Assembly (NCBI RefSeq): GCF_004078655.1
Contig: NZ_RZNC01000002.1
Coordinates: forward strand, 496,001-560,000
DNA from: Labedella populi
Lineage (GTDB): Bacteria; Actinomycetota; Actinomycetes; Actinomycetales; Microbacteriaceae
Length of the DNA stretch: 64,000 nt
Direction: 5' to 3'
Shown: positions 1 to 9,186 of the stretch, one piece after another
How the letters are laid out: each line of letters starts with the position of its first letter
Numbering within the stretch: position 1 is the stretch's first letter
Notes under the pieces: model-generated
What the model was told of the DNA's origin: nothing
Seen by the model: the letters and a program-made list of their open reading frames with translations, nothing else
Databases searched by the model: none
Made by a program: the position numbers and the translations under genes

Positions 1-700
1 CGAAGTGGCCCGGCCACGGGTTCGGCCGCTTCATCGCGTACATGACCGCGCCCCCCGTGTAGAGGAGCCCGCCGACGATCACGAGCGTCATGGTGAGCGC
101 GTTCGCGTTCAGGATGTCGACGATGTACATCATCGCGATCCACCCGAGTCCGATGTACAGGGCCACGTAGAGCCAGCGGGGCGCCCCGATCCAGAAGACG
201 CGGAAGCCGATGCCGACGAGGGCACCCGCCCACACCGAGACCAGCAGGATGACGCCCTTCGACGGGGGGAGGGCGAGTAGGGCGATCGGTGTATAGCTTC
301 CGGCGATGAGCAGGAAGATGTTGGAGTGGTCGAAGCGCTTGAGCAGGACCTTCGCCCGCGGTGACCAGTCGAACCGGTGGTAGAGCGCCGACATGCCGAA
401 GAGCAGGAGCGACGACATCGCGAAGACGGCCGAGGCCCACTTGGCCACCGGCCCCTCGGCGAGCGTGACGAGGACGATGCCCGCGATGACGGCGACCGGG
501 AAGGTCCCGGCGTGGATCCAGCCGCGCCAGGTGGGGCGGACGTCGCCGGGGTGCGCATCCGAAGCGTCGATCACCGGGATGTAAGGGAGCTCCGGACCGC
601 GAAGCTCGTCGGAGGCGACGACCTGCTCGGATCGCTGCGCGGCGCGCTCGCTCTCGGACCTCAGCGCGCCGGATCCGTCGTCATGCTGATGCGTGGCCAT
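1..700 (-). CDS. trhA: Hemolysin III / TrhA family membrane protein (3' end outside window)
   Basis: The reverse-strand reading frame from the ATG at 700 gives 233 codons and runs off the left edge, so the C-terminus is missing. Residues 1-60 are hydrophilic. Multiple membrane segments follow, with the family motifs SALYHR (about 104-109) and FDHSNIFLLIAGSYTP (about 123-138), and PNPWPGHF near the window edge. These are hallmarks of the HlyIII/PAQR-like family, whose bacterial members are linked to membrane-energy or fluidity homeostasis; haemolysis is a historical label. It is divergent from the prenyl synthase, as Rv1085c is from Rv1086 in M. tuberculosis. A TATTCT box ending 7 nt before the ATG suggests a leaderless mRNA. 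Confidence 0.9.
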   Translation of the reverse strand, partial: MATHQHDDGSGALRSESERAAQRSEQVVASDELRGPELPYIPVIDASDAHPGDVRPTWRGWIHAGTFPVAVIAGIVLVTLAEGPVAKWASAVFAMSSLLLFGMSALYHRFDWSPRAKVLLKRFDHSNIFLLIAGSYTPIALLALPPSKGVILLVSVWAGALVGIGFRVFWIGAPRWLYVALYIGLGWIAMMYIVDILNANALTMTLVIVGGLLYTGGAVMYAMKRPNPWPGHF

Positions 701-706
701 GCCGTC

Positions 707-712
707 AGAATA
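707..712 (-). promoter_or_regulatory. -10 box of trhA, leaderless
   Basis: TATTCT on the minus strand is followed by 6 nt and then the ATG at 700. This fits TANNNT with the transcription start on the first base of the start codon. No Shine-Dalgarno sequence is present. Confidence 0.5.
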
Positions 713-783
713 ACGGCTCGGGCTGAGCGTCGACACCGGACGCGTCGGTCCGGCGTCTGTCCGTCCCTCGGCGCGAAGTGGAC

Positions 784-789
784 TACCGT
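784..789 (+). promoter_or_regulatory. -10 box of the prenyl synthase gene, leaderless
   Basis: TACCGT lies 6 nt before the GTG at 796. It supports that GTG over the in-frame GTG at 778, which has neither a ribosome site nor a promoter at the right distance. Confidence 0.45.
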
Positions 790-795
790 AGCCCT

Positions 796-1581
796 GTGAC
801 TGGGTGGACGGAGCCGTTGGGCCGCGGGGTGCTCTACCGACTCTACGAGAAGCGCCTCCGCCGGACTCTGGCGCCGGAGGCCCTCCCGCACCACGTCGCG
901 ATGATCATCGACGGGAACCGCCGGTGGGCCCGCCAGTCCGGTTACGAGACCGTCGCGCACGGGCATCGCGCGGGGGCCGCGAAGATGAGGGAGTTTCTGA
1001 CGTGGTGCGACGACCTGGGCATCGGCGTCGTGACCCTCTACCTGCTCTCGAGCGACAACCTGACGAACCGGCCGGCGGACGAGCTCGGTCAACTCATCGA
1101 GATCATCGCCGACCTCGCGGAGGACGTGTCGCACTTCCGGAACTGGCGGGTACAGCACGTCGGTGATGCCGCGCGCCTGCCGGTCCCCCTCACCGCGGCC
1201 CTCTCGTCGGCGCAGGCACGGACGTCCGACCGGACGGGCCTCCACGTGAATCTCGCCGTGGGCTACGGGGGGCGCCACGAGATCGTCGACGCGATGCGGA
1301 CGATCGTGCGGAATCACCACCTCGACGGCGGCAGCCTCGACGAACTCGCTGAGCTGCTCACGCCCGACCTCATCGGCGAGCACCTCTACACGGGGGGACA
1401 ACCGGACCCGGACCTCGTGATCCGGACGTCGGGGGAGCAGCGTCTGAGCGACTTCATGCTCTGGCAGAGCGCTCACAGCGAGTTCTACTTCATGGAGGCG
1501 CTCGGCCCCGACATGCGCGAGGTCGACTTTCTCCGTGCCCTTCGCGACTACGCCCGCCGGAACCGTCGGTTCGGCGGTTGA
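796..1581 (+). CDS. (Z)-isoprenyl diphosphate synthase (UppS family, Rv1086-like)
   Basis: This 261-residue cis-prenyltransferase condenses isopentenyl diphosphate onto an allylic diphosphate to make Z-prenyl diphosphates used as lipid carriers. The hallmark HVAMIIDGNRRWAR is at about 33-46, with catalytic Asp39. GYGGRHEI, DLVIRTSGEQRLS and SEFYFME follow in family order. The N-terminus (GVLYRLYEKRLRRTL) and the trhA neighbour resemble the short-chain enzyme Rv1086 rather than the long-chain UppS (Rv2361c), but chain length cannot be read from sequence alone. Start chosen at GTG 796, with GTG 778 as the alternative. A second uppS elsewhere in the genome is likely. Confidence 0.9.
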   Translation: MTGWTEPLGRGVLYRLYEKRLRRTLAPEALPHHVAMIIDGNRRWARQSGYETVAHGHRAGAAKMREFLTWCDDLGIGVVTLYLLSSDNLTNRPADELGQLIEIIADLAEDVSHFRNWRVQHVGDAARLPVPLTAALSSAQARTSDRTGLHVNLAVGYGGRHEIVDAMRTIVRNHHLDGGSLDELAELLTPDLIGEHLYTGGQPDPDLVIRTSGEQRLSDFMLWQSAHSEFYFMEALGPDMREVDFLRALRDYARRNRRFGG

Positions 1582-1615
1582 GCGCGATCGCGTCCGACTC
1601 GAAAGGCACGACAGC

Positions 1616-2776
1616 ATGAGCATGATCCCATCAGCGGCGTCCGGATCGACGGGTGCCGGCGGCGCTTCGGAGGCGTTCATCGCCGGGTTCACCGAGGATC
1701 CGGGCTATCTCGACTACGCGAAGGTCGGGCCGCTCTCGGCGACGGTCCGCGCCGAGGCGAACGCCGCACTCGACGTGCTCTCCCGCTTCCGGTTCGGTGC
1801 GTTCGATTCGCTCGCCGGTGCCGGTGAGCGTGCGCGGGCAGGCCTCAGTGCGGTGAGTGGATTCCGGCCCGACCAGTTCGTCGCGCAGCCGGCGACGAGC
1901 CACGGACTCCTGCAGGTGATGTTCGGGTTGAGCGGGACGTTGCTCGTGTCGCCGGCGGAGTTCCCGAGTCTTCCGGTGGCCGCGCGTCGCGCCGCCGATG
2001 CGATGGCCACGATGACGCCCCGATGGCTCCACACGGCAGACGGGCGGGTGACGCCCGATGTCGTGGCTGCTCACCTCGACGACGACGTCTCCGCGGTCGC
2101 CGTGAGTCTCGTCGATCCACGAACCGGTTATGTCGCCGACCTCGAGGGGATCCGATCCGTCATCGGCGATCGGCTGCTCATCGTCGATTGCATCCAGGGC
2201 TTCGGCGTCGTCGACGCCCCGTTCGACGTCGCCGATGTGATCGCCGGCGGCGGTCAGAAGTGGTTGCGCGCCGGATGGGGCACGGGTTATCTCGCGCTGG
2301 GCGACCGCGCTCGCGAGCTCATCACTCCGGTGCTCTCGGGATTCACGGGTACGGGGGCCCGGGAACCGTGGGACGACGTGCCCGAGCCCGCGGATGACGT
2401 CTCGGCGTTCTCGGTCTCGAACCCCGACCTCGTCGCACTCGCCCGGCTGTCCGCGTCGCTCGAGGAGGTCGTCGCAACGGGGGTCCCGGTGATCGCCTCG
2501 GCGATCGCGGAGCGCGCCGCCTCGGTCATCGACATGGCCGACGAGTTCGCGATCACGGTGCACTCGCCGCGAGCGGAGCACGAGCGAGCGGGCCTCGTCG
2601 TCCTCGAGCCCGATGCCGATCGTCTCGGCGTGCTGACCGCCTCGCTGCACAACCACGGCGTCACCACGACGACCCGTCAGGGCCGCGTTCGCGTGAGCGT
2701 GCACGCGGGAACGACCGCAGAGACGCTCGGGATGCTGCGGGACGCCCTCATCTCGTACTCGACTCTCCCGGTCTGA
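1616..2776 (+). CDS. Class V aminotransferase (PLP-dependent)
   Basis: This 386-residue protein has a class V (NifS/kynureninase-like) fold. An active-site region is visible as VDCIQGFG (about 190-197, with Asp191 expected to contact the PLP pyridine nitrogen), and the Schiff-base lysine is K215 in GGGQKWLRAG. The catalytic Cys loop of cysteine desulfurases is not evident, so a transaminase or lyase role is more likely than sulfur transfer. Substrate unknown. The start at ATG 1616 has a GAAAGG ribosome site 9 nt upstream; the open frame extends back into the prenyl synthase gene, but that extension is not needed. Co-oriented with the preceding gene, 34 nt away. Confidence 0.8.
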   Translation: MSMIPSAASGSTGAGGASEAFIAGFTEDPGYLDYAKVGPLSATVRAEANAALDVLSRFRFGAFDSLAGAGERARAGLSAVSGFRPDQFVAQPATSHGLLQVMFGLSGTLLVSPAEFPSLPVAARRAADAMATMTPRWLHTADGRVTPDVVAAHLDDDVSAVAVSLVDPRTGYVADLEGIRSVIGDRLLIVDCIQGFGVVDAPFDVADVIAGGGQKWLRAGWGTGYLALGDRARELITPVLSGFTGTGAREPWDDVPEPADDVSAFSVSNPDLVALARLSASLEEVVATGVPVIASAIAERAASVIDMADEFAITVHSPRAEHERAGLVVLEPDADRLGVLTASLHNHGVTTTTRQGRVRVSVHAGTTAETLGMLRDALISYSTLPV

Positions 2777-2995
2777 GGGCTCACGCGGCTGCTCGCCGGT
2801 CATCGACGCGTCCCGATTGTTAACGTCCTCGAAACCTCCGGGACAGCGTGTCGGGCGCGGGCCGTCTCCGGTGGGTCGTAGCCTTCCGAATATCAGGTAT
2901 GGCGCCTGATCGAGCCGGCCACATAAGTTCGACTCGTTACCACTACGTGGCCGCTCGTCGAGAGATTCCGAGTGATGCTCGGGGTGGGAGTGCTC

Positions 2996-4384
2996 GTGAC
3001 CACGATGAAAACCTTCAGCGCGACAGCCGGTGGACGGACTCCGGAGATCAGGACGAGCGGGCGATCGGGGGCTGGTCGCTCACCCGACCAGGCCGAGCGC
3101 ACGTACGTCCTCGACACGTCCGTCCTCCTGTCCGATCCGCGCGCGCTGTTCCGCTTCGCCGAGCATTCGGTGGTGATCCCCGTGGTCGTCATCGGCGAAC
3201 TCGAGGGCAAGCGGAACGACCCGGAGATCGGCTACTTCGCGCGACAGGCGCTGCGGCTTCTCGACGACTTGCGGATCGAGCACGAGCGACTCGACTTCCC
3301 GGTCCCGACCGGCTCGGAGGGCGGCACGGTGCGCGTGGAACTGAACCACTCGAACATGTCCGTGCTGCCGAGCGGCCTGCAGTCGGGCGACAACGACTCA
3401 CGCATCCTCGCGGTCGCCCTCAACCTCGCGAACGACGGCCTCGCCGTCACGGTCGTCTCGAAAGACATGCCGCTGCGGGTGAAGGCGGCGTCGATCGGAC
3501 TCGCGGCCGAGGAGTATCGGGCGGAGCAGGCCGTCGAATCGGGATGGACCGGCATGGCGGATCTCCACGTGTCGGCGAACGAGATGGCCGACCTCTACGA
3601 GAGTGAGGTGGGACTGTCGTCGAACGTCGAGGGCCTGCCCCTCAACACGGGGCTCGTCATTCACTCCGAGCGCGGGTCGGCGCTCGGACGGGTCACCGGC
3701 AAGCGCGAGTTCTCGATCATCCGCGGGGACCGTGACGTCTTCGGCCTCCACGGTCGTTCGGCGGAACAGCGTCTCGCGATCGACATGCTGCTCGACCCCG
3801 AGATCGGGATCGTGTCCCTCGGGGGGCGAGCAGGGACAGGGAAGTCCGCACTCGCCTTGTGCGCGGGCCTCGAAGCGGTTCTCGAACGGCGCCAGCACCG
3901 GAAGATCATGGTGTTCCGCCCGCTGTACGCGGTGGGCGGCCAGGAGCTCGGCTACCTTCCGGGCGACCAGGGCGAGAAGATGAACCCGTGGGGGCAGGCG
4001 GTCTTCGACACGCTCGGCTCGGTCGTGTCGCAGAACGTGCTCGACGAGGTCGTGGAGCGCGGGATCATCGAGGTCCTGCCGCTGACCCACATCCGCGGCC
4101 GCTCCCTGCACGACGCGTTCGTGATCGTCGACGAGGCGCAGTCCCTCGAGAGGAACGTCCTCTTGACGGTGCTCTCGCGGATCGGGCAGAACTCACGCGT
4201 CGTGCTGACCCATGACGTGGCGCAGCGCGACAATCTGCGAGTGGGGCGCCACGACGGGGTCGCCTCGGTCATCGAGACGCTCAAGGGTCACCGGCTGTTC
4301 GGTCACATCACGCTCACGCGGTCGGAGCGGAGCGCGATCGCCGGTCTCGTCGCGGAGCTCCTCGAGTCGAACGAACTCGCCTGA
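2996..4384 (+). CDS. phoH: PIN-PhoH ATPase (PhoH2 family)
   Basis: About 462 residues. An N-terminal PIN ribonuclease domain (about 36-175) carries [12 protein letters not shown] with Asp40 and an acidic GDNDSR site near 131. A PhoH P-loop ATPase domain has Walker A GRAGTGKS (277-284) and a Walker B-type FVIVDEAQ near 365. PhoH2 proteins are proposed RNA helicase/RNases; mycobacterial PhoH2 is associated with a small upstream antitoxin gene, and none was recognised here. Possible starts are GTG 2972, ATG 2975, GTG 2996 and ATG 3005. GTG 2996 was chosen because GGGAG sits just upstream. A strong hairpin follows the stop. Confidence 0.88.
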   Translation: MTTMKTFSATAGGRTPEIRTSGRSGAGRSPDQAERTYVLDTSVLLSDPRALFRFAEHSVVIPVVVIGELEGKRNDPEIGYFARQALRLLDDLRIEHERLDFPVPTGSEGGTVRVELNHSNMSVLPSGLQSGDNDSRILAVALNLANDGLAVTVVSKDMPLRVKAASIGLAAEEYRAEQAVESGWTGMADLHVSANEMADLYESEVGLSSNVEGLPLNTGLVIHSERGSALGRVTGKREFSIIRGDRDVFGLHGRSAEQRLAIDMLLDPEIGIVSLGGRAGTGKSALALCAGLEAVLERRQHRKIMVFRPLYAVGGQELGYLPGDQGEKMNPWGQAVFDTLGSVVSQNVLDEVVERGIIEVLPLTHIRGRSLHDAFVIVDEAQSLERNVLLTVLSRIGQNSRVVLTHDVAQRDNLRVGRHDGVASVIETLKGHRLFGHITLTRSERSAIAGLVAELLESNELA

Positions 4385-4401
4385 TCCACTGAACCGGAGC
4401 A

Positions 4402-4441
4402 CACGGAAGCGGTCCCGCTCCAGGGTGGGGCCGCTTCCGTG
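4402..4441 (+). terminator. Rho-independent-like hairpin after phoH
   Basis: An 11-bp perfect stem, CACGGAAGCGG with CCGCTTCCGTG, has an 18-nt loop and begins 17 nt after the phoH stop. There is no long T tract, which is common for actinobacterial terminators. Confidence 0.7.
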
Positions 4442-4545
4442 CCTGAATGCAGGGTGCGGCGTGTGCACGGCGCGGGCGGACCGGGCGGACCGGGTTCAGG
4501 GGCGCCGTCATGTGGAGAGTCGATGCCGGCCGGCTCTCGCGTCGC

Positions 4546-4551
4546 TAGCCT
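4546..4551 (+). promoter_or_regulatory. -10 box of the prepilin peptidase gene, leaderless
   Basis: TAGCCT followed by 6 nt and the ATG at 4558. No ribosome site is present. Confidence 0.45.
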
Positions 4552-4557
4552 CAGCGC

Positions 4558-5190
4558 ATGTCGTCTCCGCCCGTCCCTCCCTCCTCGCCCCGTCTCCTCC
4601 CCACGGGCTCGGCAGCGACACGCGTAATCGGCGGCGACGGGGCCGATTCCGAACCCCGCGGATGGCGCGCATGGGTGAACTGGCGGCGCGACCCCGAGGA
4701 CACGATCGTCGGTACCCTCCTCGCACTGCTGGCGGCCGTCGCTCTCGGGCCGGTCCCCGCCCTCGTTCCCACTCTCGGCATCGCCGTCGTGACGCCTGTG
4801 CTCTGGCGTGCGGACATCATACACCGCCGACTGCCCAACATCCTCGTCGCACCGTGCGCGCTTCTGGCGCTCTGCGTCGTCGCCCTCGCGGTGGCCGACG
4901 GGGGAGAGGGGCTCGTGGCCGTGCTCGTGACCTCGGTGCTGGCGGGCGTCTTCTTCGCACTGCTGTCCGCCGGCGGTGGCATGGGGATGGGCGACGTGAA
5001 GCTCGCCGTCGTGCTCGCGACGGTACTCGCCCTCGTGCGGGTGGATGCGGCGGCGCTCGCCGCGATCGTCGCCTTCGGTTCGGGAGGCGTCGGCGGGCTC
5101 GTGGTGCTCCTGAGAACCCGCGCACGCAGCATCCCGTTCGGGCCCTTCCTGCTCGTCGGCTTCTGGGTCGCCGTCGTACTGGCCGCATGA
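4558..5190 (+). CDS. A24-family prepilin peptidase
   Basis: This 210-residue polytopic membrane protein has the two catalytic aspartates of type IV prepilin peptidases: D86 in WRADIIHRRLPN and D146 in GMGMGDVKLA. These enzymes cut the leader of type IV or Flp pilins at the cytoplasmic face. The N-terminal cysteine-rich methylase domain of classical PilD is absent, so this is the short TadV/CpaA-like form. The first 45 residues are hydrophilic and proline-rich. No pilin or tad genes are present within the window, so its partner genes must lie elsewhere. Confidence 0.82.
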   Translation: MSSPPVPPSSPRLLPTGSAATRVIGGDGADSEPRGWRAWVNWRRDPEDTIVGTLLALLAAVALGPVPALVPTLGIAVVTPVLWRADIIHRRLPNILVAPCALLALCVVALAVADGGEGLVAVLVTSVLAGVFFALLSAGGGMGMGDVKLAVVLATVLALVRVDAAALAAIVAFGSGGVGGLVVLLRTRARSIPFGPFLLVGFWVAVVLAA

Positions 5191-5272
5191 CGGATGTACG
5201 GCGGAAATCCGATGACGCACGCGGGACGCGCGACCTCCCGTGATCCGCCTGACGAGCGACCATACTGATTCG

Positions 5273-6013
5273 GTGACCATCCCTCGTCTCGGCGGCGCCG
5301 TCCCGCACGCGGTCCTCCGCCATATCGGGGACGCCCGGGTCACCCCGGTCTGGGAGAACGCCGACGGCGGCCTGACCTACCGGCTCGACGGGCCTCACGG
5401 CGGCCGCCACGTCAAGTGGGGCCCGCCCGACTACCGCGACCTCTTCGAGCGGGAGGCCCGACGTCTGGAGTGGGCGTCGGAATGGATCCGCGTCCCGCGG
5501 GTTCTCGAGCTCGACGTGTCAGAGCCCGCTGACGGCGTCGTGCTCGTCACGGAGACGATCGAGGCCCTGTCGGCGGTCGATCCGTCCTGGATCGCTCGCC
5601 CTGAGATCGCGGTGAGAGCCTGCGGAGCGGGACTACGTCGGCTGCACGATTCTCTCCCGGCTGGGGACTGCCCTTTCGACTGGAGCGTGGCGTCGCGCAT
5701 CGACGAGGCCATCGGCCGGGGCGTCCGTGTTCCGGACGACGTGCTCGACCCCCCGCCGATCGACCGTCTCGTCGTGTGCCACGGCGACCCGTGCGTGCCG
5801 AACACCCTTCTCGACGCCGACGGCGCTCCGGTCGCTCACGTCGACCTCGGCATGCTTGGCCTTGCCGATCGGTGGGCCGACATCGCGGTCGGATCGATGA
5901 GTATCGAGTGGAACTACGGGCCCGGCGTCGAGCATCTGTTCTTCGAGGGTTACGGGATCACGCCGGACCACGCGCTGGTCGACTACTACCGACGACTCTG
6001 GAACTCCACATAG
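5273..6013 (+). CDS. APH(3')-like aminoglycoside phosphotransferase family protein
   Basis: About 246 residues with a small kinase fold. The candidate ATP-binding lysine is K48 (HVKWG). The catalytic loop is VCHGDPCVPNTLLD (His170, Asp172, Asn177), and the metal-binding Asp191 is in VDLGMLGLADRWAD, a close match to the APH(3') pattern. Family members transfer phosphate from ATP to the 3'-OH of kanamycin-type aminoglycosides. Many chromosomal actinobacterial homologues have unproven substrates, so resistance is inferred only. Start GTG 5273 was preferred (CATACT 6 nt upstream) over GTG 5240. No mobile-element context is visible. Confidence 0.75.
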   Translation: MTIPRLGGAVPHAVLRHIGDARVTPVWENADGGLTYRLDGPHGGRHVKWGPPDYRDLFEREARRLEWASEWIRVPRVLELDVSEPADGVVLVTETIEALSAVDPSWIARPEIAVRACGAGLRRLHDSLPAGDCPFDWSVASRIDEAIGRGVRVPDDVLDPPPIDRLVVCHGDPCVPNTLLDADGAPVAHVDLGMLGLADRWADIAVGSMSIEWNYGPGVEHLFFEGYGITPDHALVDYYRRLWNST

Positions 6014-6083
6014 CGGCAACATATGGTCCCCGCCGGGACGAAGCCGGACGGGTACCACGAGCGGATCCTGTTGCGCTGAGCGG

Positions 6084-7499
6084 TCAGCCCGGGTGCGTCA
6101 TCGACAGGAGATCGAGGGCGGCGTCGAGCTGCTCCTCGGTGACCTCGCCGCGCTCCACGTACCCGAGGTCGATGACGGCTTCACGGACGGTGATGCCCTT
6201 CGCGACGGAGTGCTTCGCGATCTTCGCCGCCTGCTCGTACCCGATGACCTTGTTGAGCGGCGTCACGATCGACGGCGACATGCCGGCGAGGGCGGCCGCA
6301 CGTTCGACGTTGGCCCGGAGTCCGTCGATCGTCTTGTCGGCGAGCACACGCGTCGCGTTGGAGAGCAGGCGGATCGACTCGAGCAGAGCGGTCCCCATGA
6401 GGGGGATCTGCACGTTGAGCTCGAACATCCCCGACGCGCCGCCCCACGCGACGGCGGCGTCGTTGCCGATCACGCGCGAGCACACCTGGAGTACGGCTTC
6501 CGGGATGACCGGGTTGACCTTGCCGGGCATGATCGACGAACCCGGCTGCAAGTCCGGGATGTGGAGCTCGCCGAGACCCGTGTTCGGTCCCGATCCCATC
6601 CAGCGCAGGTCGTTGCAGATCTTGGTGAGGCTCACGGCGATCGTGCGCAGTGCTCCCGACGCCTCGACGAGGCCGTCCCGGTTGGCCTGAGCCTCGAAGT
6701 GGTCCGCCGCCTCGGTGATGGGGAGTTCCGTGTCCTCCTGCAGGAGCGCGATCACACGCTGGGGGAAGCCCGCGGGCGTGTTGATCCCCGTGCCGACGGC
6801 CGTTCCTCCGAGGGGGACCTCGGCGACACGGGGCAGGGCGGTGCGGATGCGCTCGATGCCGAGCCGGATCTGGCGGGCGTAGCCGCCGAACTCCTGCCCG
6901 AGCGTCACGGGCGTCGCGTCCATGAGGTGGGTCCGACCCGGCTTGACGGCGTCCTTCCACTCGCCGGCCTTCGCCTCGAGGGAGACGGCGAGGTGGTCGA
7001 GCGACGGGATGAGGTCGTCGATGAGAGCGCTCGTCACCGCGATGTGGACGGACGTCGGGAAGACGTCGTTCGAGGACTGCGAGCAGTTCACATGGTCATT
7101 CGGGTGCACGGGGGATCCGAGGTGGCGCGTCGCGAGCGTCGCGAGCACCTCGTTCATGTTCATATTCGAGGAGGTCCCGGACCCCGTCTGGTAGACGTCG
7201 ATCGGGAACTCCGCGTCGTGGGCGCCCGAGATGACGTCGTCGGCGGCCGCGCCGATCGCCGCGGCGATCTCGTGGGACAGCACACCCAGTTCGGCGTTCG
7301 CGGCGGCCGCGGCCTTCTTGATGCGCGCGAGAGCGGCGATCTGTGCGGATTCGAGGACGGTGCCCGAGATCGGGAAGTTCTCGACGGCACGCTGCGTCTG
7401 CGCCGCGTAGAGCGCGTCGGCGGGAACCCTCACCTCTCCCATCGTGTCGTGCTCGATACGGAATCCTCCGGCTGCGGGCGAGGGGGACGAAACTGACAC
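6084..7499 (-). CDS. fumC: Class II fumarate hydratase
   Basis: A 471-residue class II fumarase converting fumarate and malate in the TCA cycle. It has the superfamily signature [11 protein letters not shown] (about 320-330), an active-site [13 protein letters not shown] near 105-117, and [17 protein letters not shown] in the middle. It needs no Fe-S cluster. The GTG start at 7499 is supported by AAGGAGA 5-11 nt upstream. It is the downstream gene of a minus-strand run with carbonic anhydrase, 74 nt apart. In M. tuberculosis fum likewise lies near glpX and xseA. Confidence 0.97.
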   Translation of the reverse strand: MSVSSPSPAAGGFRIEHDTMGEVRVPADALYAAQTQRAVENFPISGTVLESAQIAALARIKKAAAAANAELGVLSHEIAAAIGAAADDVISGAHDAEFPIDVYQTGSGTSSNMNMNEVLATLATRHLGSPVHPNDHVNCSQSSNDVFPTSVHIAVTSALIDDLIPSLDHLAVSLEAKAGEWKDAVKPGRTHLMDATPVTLGQEFGGYARQIRLGIERIRTALPRVAEVPLGGTAVGTGINTPAGFPQRVIALLQEDTELPITEAADHFEAQANRDGLVEASGALRTIAVSLTKICNDLRWMGSGPNTGLGELHIPDLQPGSSIMPGKVNPVIPEAVLQVCSRVIGNDAAVAWGGASGMFELNVQIPLMGTALLESIRLLSNATRVLADKTIDGLRANVERAAALAGMSPSIVTPLNKVIGYEQAAKIAKHSVAKGITVREAVIDLGYVERGEVTEEQLDAALDLLSMTHPG

Positions 7500-7573
7500 G
7501 GGATCTCCTTGTTGCGCGGGTGACGCTGCTCTGCGTCGAGTGGTGACCGGGGGAGTCGAGCCCTCCCGGATGG

Positions 7574-8224
7574 CTACGGCGTCGGCTCGGGTTCGCCGAC
7601 GTTCCCCACGATCACGTCGGGGACGACGGTGCCCTCCAAGAGCTTGTAGTTGGCTCCGACGATCGCAAGCGTTCCCGCCGCGATCGCCTCACCAATCATG
7701 ACAGAACGCTCGAGGAGCTCCGAGACGGTGTCGCGGAGGTGCTCCTTGCCCACGAGGGACGCGTCGACGGTCGAGGGGTCGACCACCGCGGTGCCGGCGA
7801 CGCGTGTGACCGCGGGGACGATCTGCTGGATCAGACCGTCGATGTGCGGCGGGAGCGGCGTCGCGTCGTCCGCTCGTGAGTCGATGGCGGCCCGCACGGC
7901 GCCGCACTCGTCGTGTCCGAGCACGACGATGAGCGGGACGTTGAGGACACCCACGGCGTATTCGAGCGATCCGACGACCGAGTCGGAGATGACCTGGCCA
8001 GCGTTCCGCACGACGAAGAGGTCGCCGAGTCCCTTGTCGAAGATGATCTCGGCAGCCAGCCGCGAATCGGCGCACCCGAAGAGCGCGGCGTCGGGAAGCT
8101 GGTGGTGCGCGAGCTCGTGCCGCCGCTCGACGTCCTGGCGCGGATGGCGGGGTTCACCCGCGACGAAGCGGGCGTTGCCGCGCTGCATCTCGCGCCAGGC
8201 GGTTCCAGGTCTCTTGGTGGGCAT
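7574..8224 (-). CDS. Beta-class carbonic anhydrase
   Basis: A 216-residue protein interconverting CO2 and bicarbonate. Zinc ligands are visible as C51 with D53/R55 in GCADSRL, and H104 and C107 in LGHDECGAV. The catalytic dyad Asp-Arg is intact. ATG 8224 was chosen because GGAG lies 7 nt upstream. Its first base overlaps the stop of the DUF4245 gene (TGATG), suggesting translational coupling within xseA-xseB-DUF4245-carbonic anhydrase. It probably supplies bicarbonate for carboxylases. Confidence 0.93.
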   Translation of the reverse strand: MPTKRPGTAWREMQRGNARFVAGEPRHPRQDVERRHELAHHQLPDAALFGCADSRLAAEIIFDKGLGDLFVVRNAGQVISDSVVGSLEYAVGVLNVPLIVVLGHDECGAVRAAIDSRADDATPLPPHIDGLIQQIVPAVTRVAGTAVVDPSTVDASLVGKEHLRDTVSELLERSVMIGEAIAAGTLAIVGANYKLLEGTVVPDVIVGNVGEPEPTP

Positions 8225-8958
8225 CACTCGTCTCCGTTCGATGCGGTGTTCTCGTCAAGGGCGCCGTCGTCGGAGGCGTCGTCGTCGTTCGTCACGTTGT
8301 GTGCCGCTTGCGGTGCGATGGCCTCGGCCACCGTCTCGATCTCGTCGACCGTCCCCGTGCCGAAGACCGCGATCGTGCTCGTCCCGGCCTCGGTTGCGAG
8401 AGCGTAGTGCACGTTGCCGACATCGTCCGTGGATTCGCGGTTGTCGTACACCGTCCACTCGAGGCCGCCGATGGTGGTGACGGACGACGCGATCGACCGG
8501 TTGAGCTGTGCCGCGAGCCAGGTGGGGTCGGCGTCGAAGCCCTGGATGACGCCGACGAACTCCCTGCTCGGGGTGACGAAACCGATGTTCCACGACGTGA
8601 CGCCGCCGGTGCCGGTGGAGCGGATCTCGGCGTAGTTGCTCGTCCAGGAGTCGGGGAGGTCCGGGCTCACGAGCGCCTCGGACCGGGACTGCTGGGCCTC
8701 TGTCGTGATGCTGCGCCAATCGACCGCTCGGTCCATGGGCTGATCCGAGCGGGGGACGACGAGCACGATGAGGATGACGACGCCGACGGTGGCGAGGAGC
8801 GAGAAGACGAGGTTGTTGACGGTCTGGCGGGCGCGGTGGTTGCGGGAGTTCTCGGCCTTGCGGGCGGCCGTCTCCTCGGGAGTCTCCGGGCGGCCCAGCT
8901 CAGCGACCACTCGACCCGGCCGCGCCGACCGCCTCGCTCCGGCCCTCGGGGCGCTCAT
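8224..8958 (-). CDS. DUF4245 family membrane-anchored protein
   Basis: A 244-residue protein: a cytoplasmic basic N-terminus, one membrane segment (about 49-69), and an extracytoplasmic domain with [10 protein letters not shown]-type and SWNIGF motifs typical of DUF4245. The C-terminal 20 residues are very acidic. The start ATG 8958 overlaps the xseB stop (ATGA). M. tuberculosis Rv1100, a DUF4245 protein, lies between glpX and xseB, so linkage is conserved. Function unknown. Confidence 0.85.
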   Translation of the reverse strand: MSAPRAGARRSARPGRVVAELGRPETPEETAARKAENSRNHRARQTVNNLVFSLLATVGVVILIVLVVPRSDQPMDRAVDWRSITTEAQQSRSEALVSPDLPDSWTSNYAEIRSTGTGGVTSWNIGFVTPSREFVGVIQGFDADPTWLAAQLNRSIASSVTTIGGLEWTVYDNRESTDDVGNVHYALATEAGTSTIAVFGTGTVDEIETVAEAIAPQAAHNVTNDDDASDDGALDENTASNGDE

Positions 8959-9185
8959 TCGGTGTCCGACGACGACGCGGCGCGAGCGGCATCGAGGCGC
9001 TTCTTGGCTCCGATCAGCCACTCTTCGCAGCGACGTGCAAGGGCTTCGCCGTGCTCCCACAGGGCGAGCGACTGCTCGAGCGTCGGGGCGCCTTGCTCGA
9101 GTTCGGACACGACACGGACGAGTTCGTCGCGCGCCTCTTCGTAGCTCAGCGTCGCGACGTCGTTCGGCGGTGTCATGGTGTCCAT
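8955..9185 (-). CDS. xseB: Exodeoxyribonuclease VII small subunit
   Basis: A 76-residue helical protein with the XseB pattern [20 protein letters not shown], then [22 protein letters not shown]. It binds XseA to form exonuclease VII, which degrades single-stranded DNA to oligonucleotides. ATG 9185 starts 1 nt after the xseA stop; ATG 9176 is an alternative. The end overlaps the next gene by 4 nt, so the three genes are a tight operon. Confidence 0.95.
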   Translation of the reverse strand: MDTMTPPNDVATLSYEEARDELVRVVSELEQGAPTLEQSLALWEHGEALARRCEEWLIGAKKRLDAARAASSSDTE

Positions 9186-9186
9186 T

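Noticed and set aside
130-558. Minus-strand open frame of 142 codons overlapping trhA
   Set aside because: Arg/Ser-rich low-complexity translation in a shifted frame of trhA. Such shadows are common in high-GC DNA.
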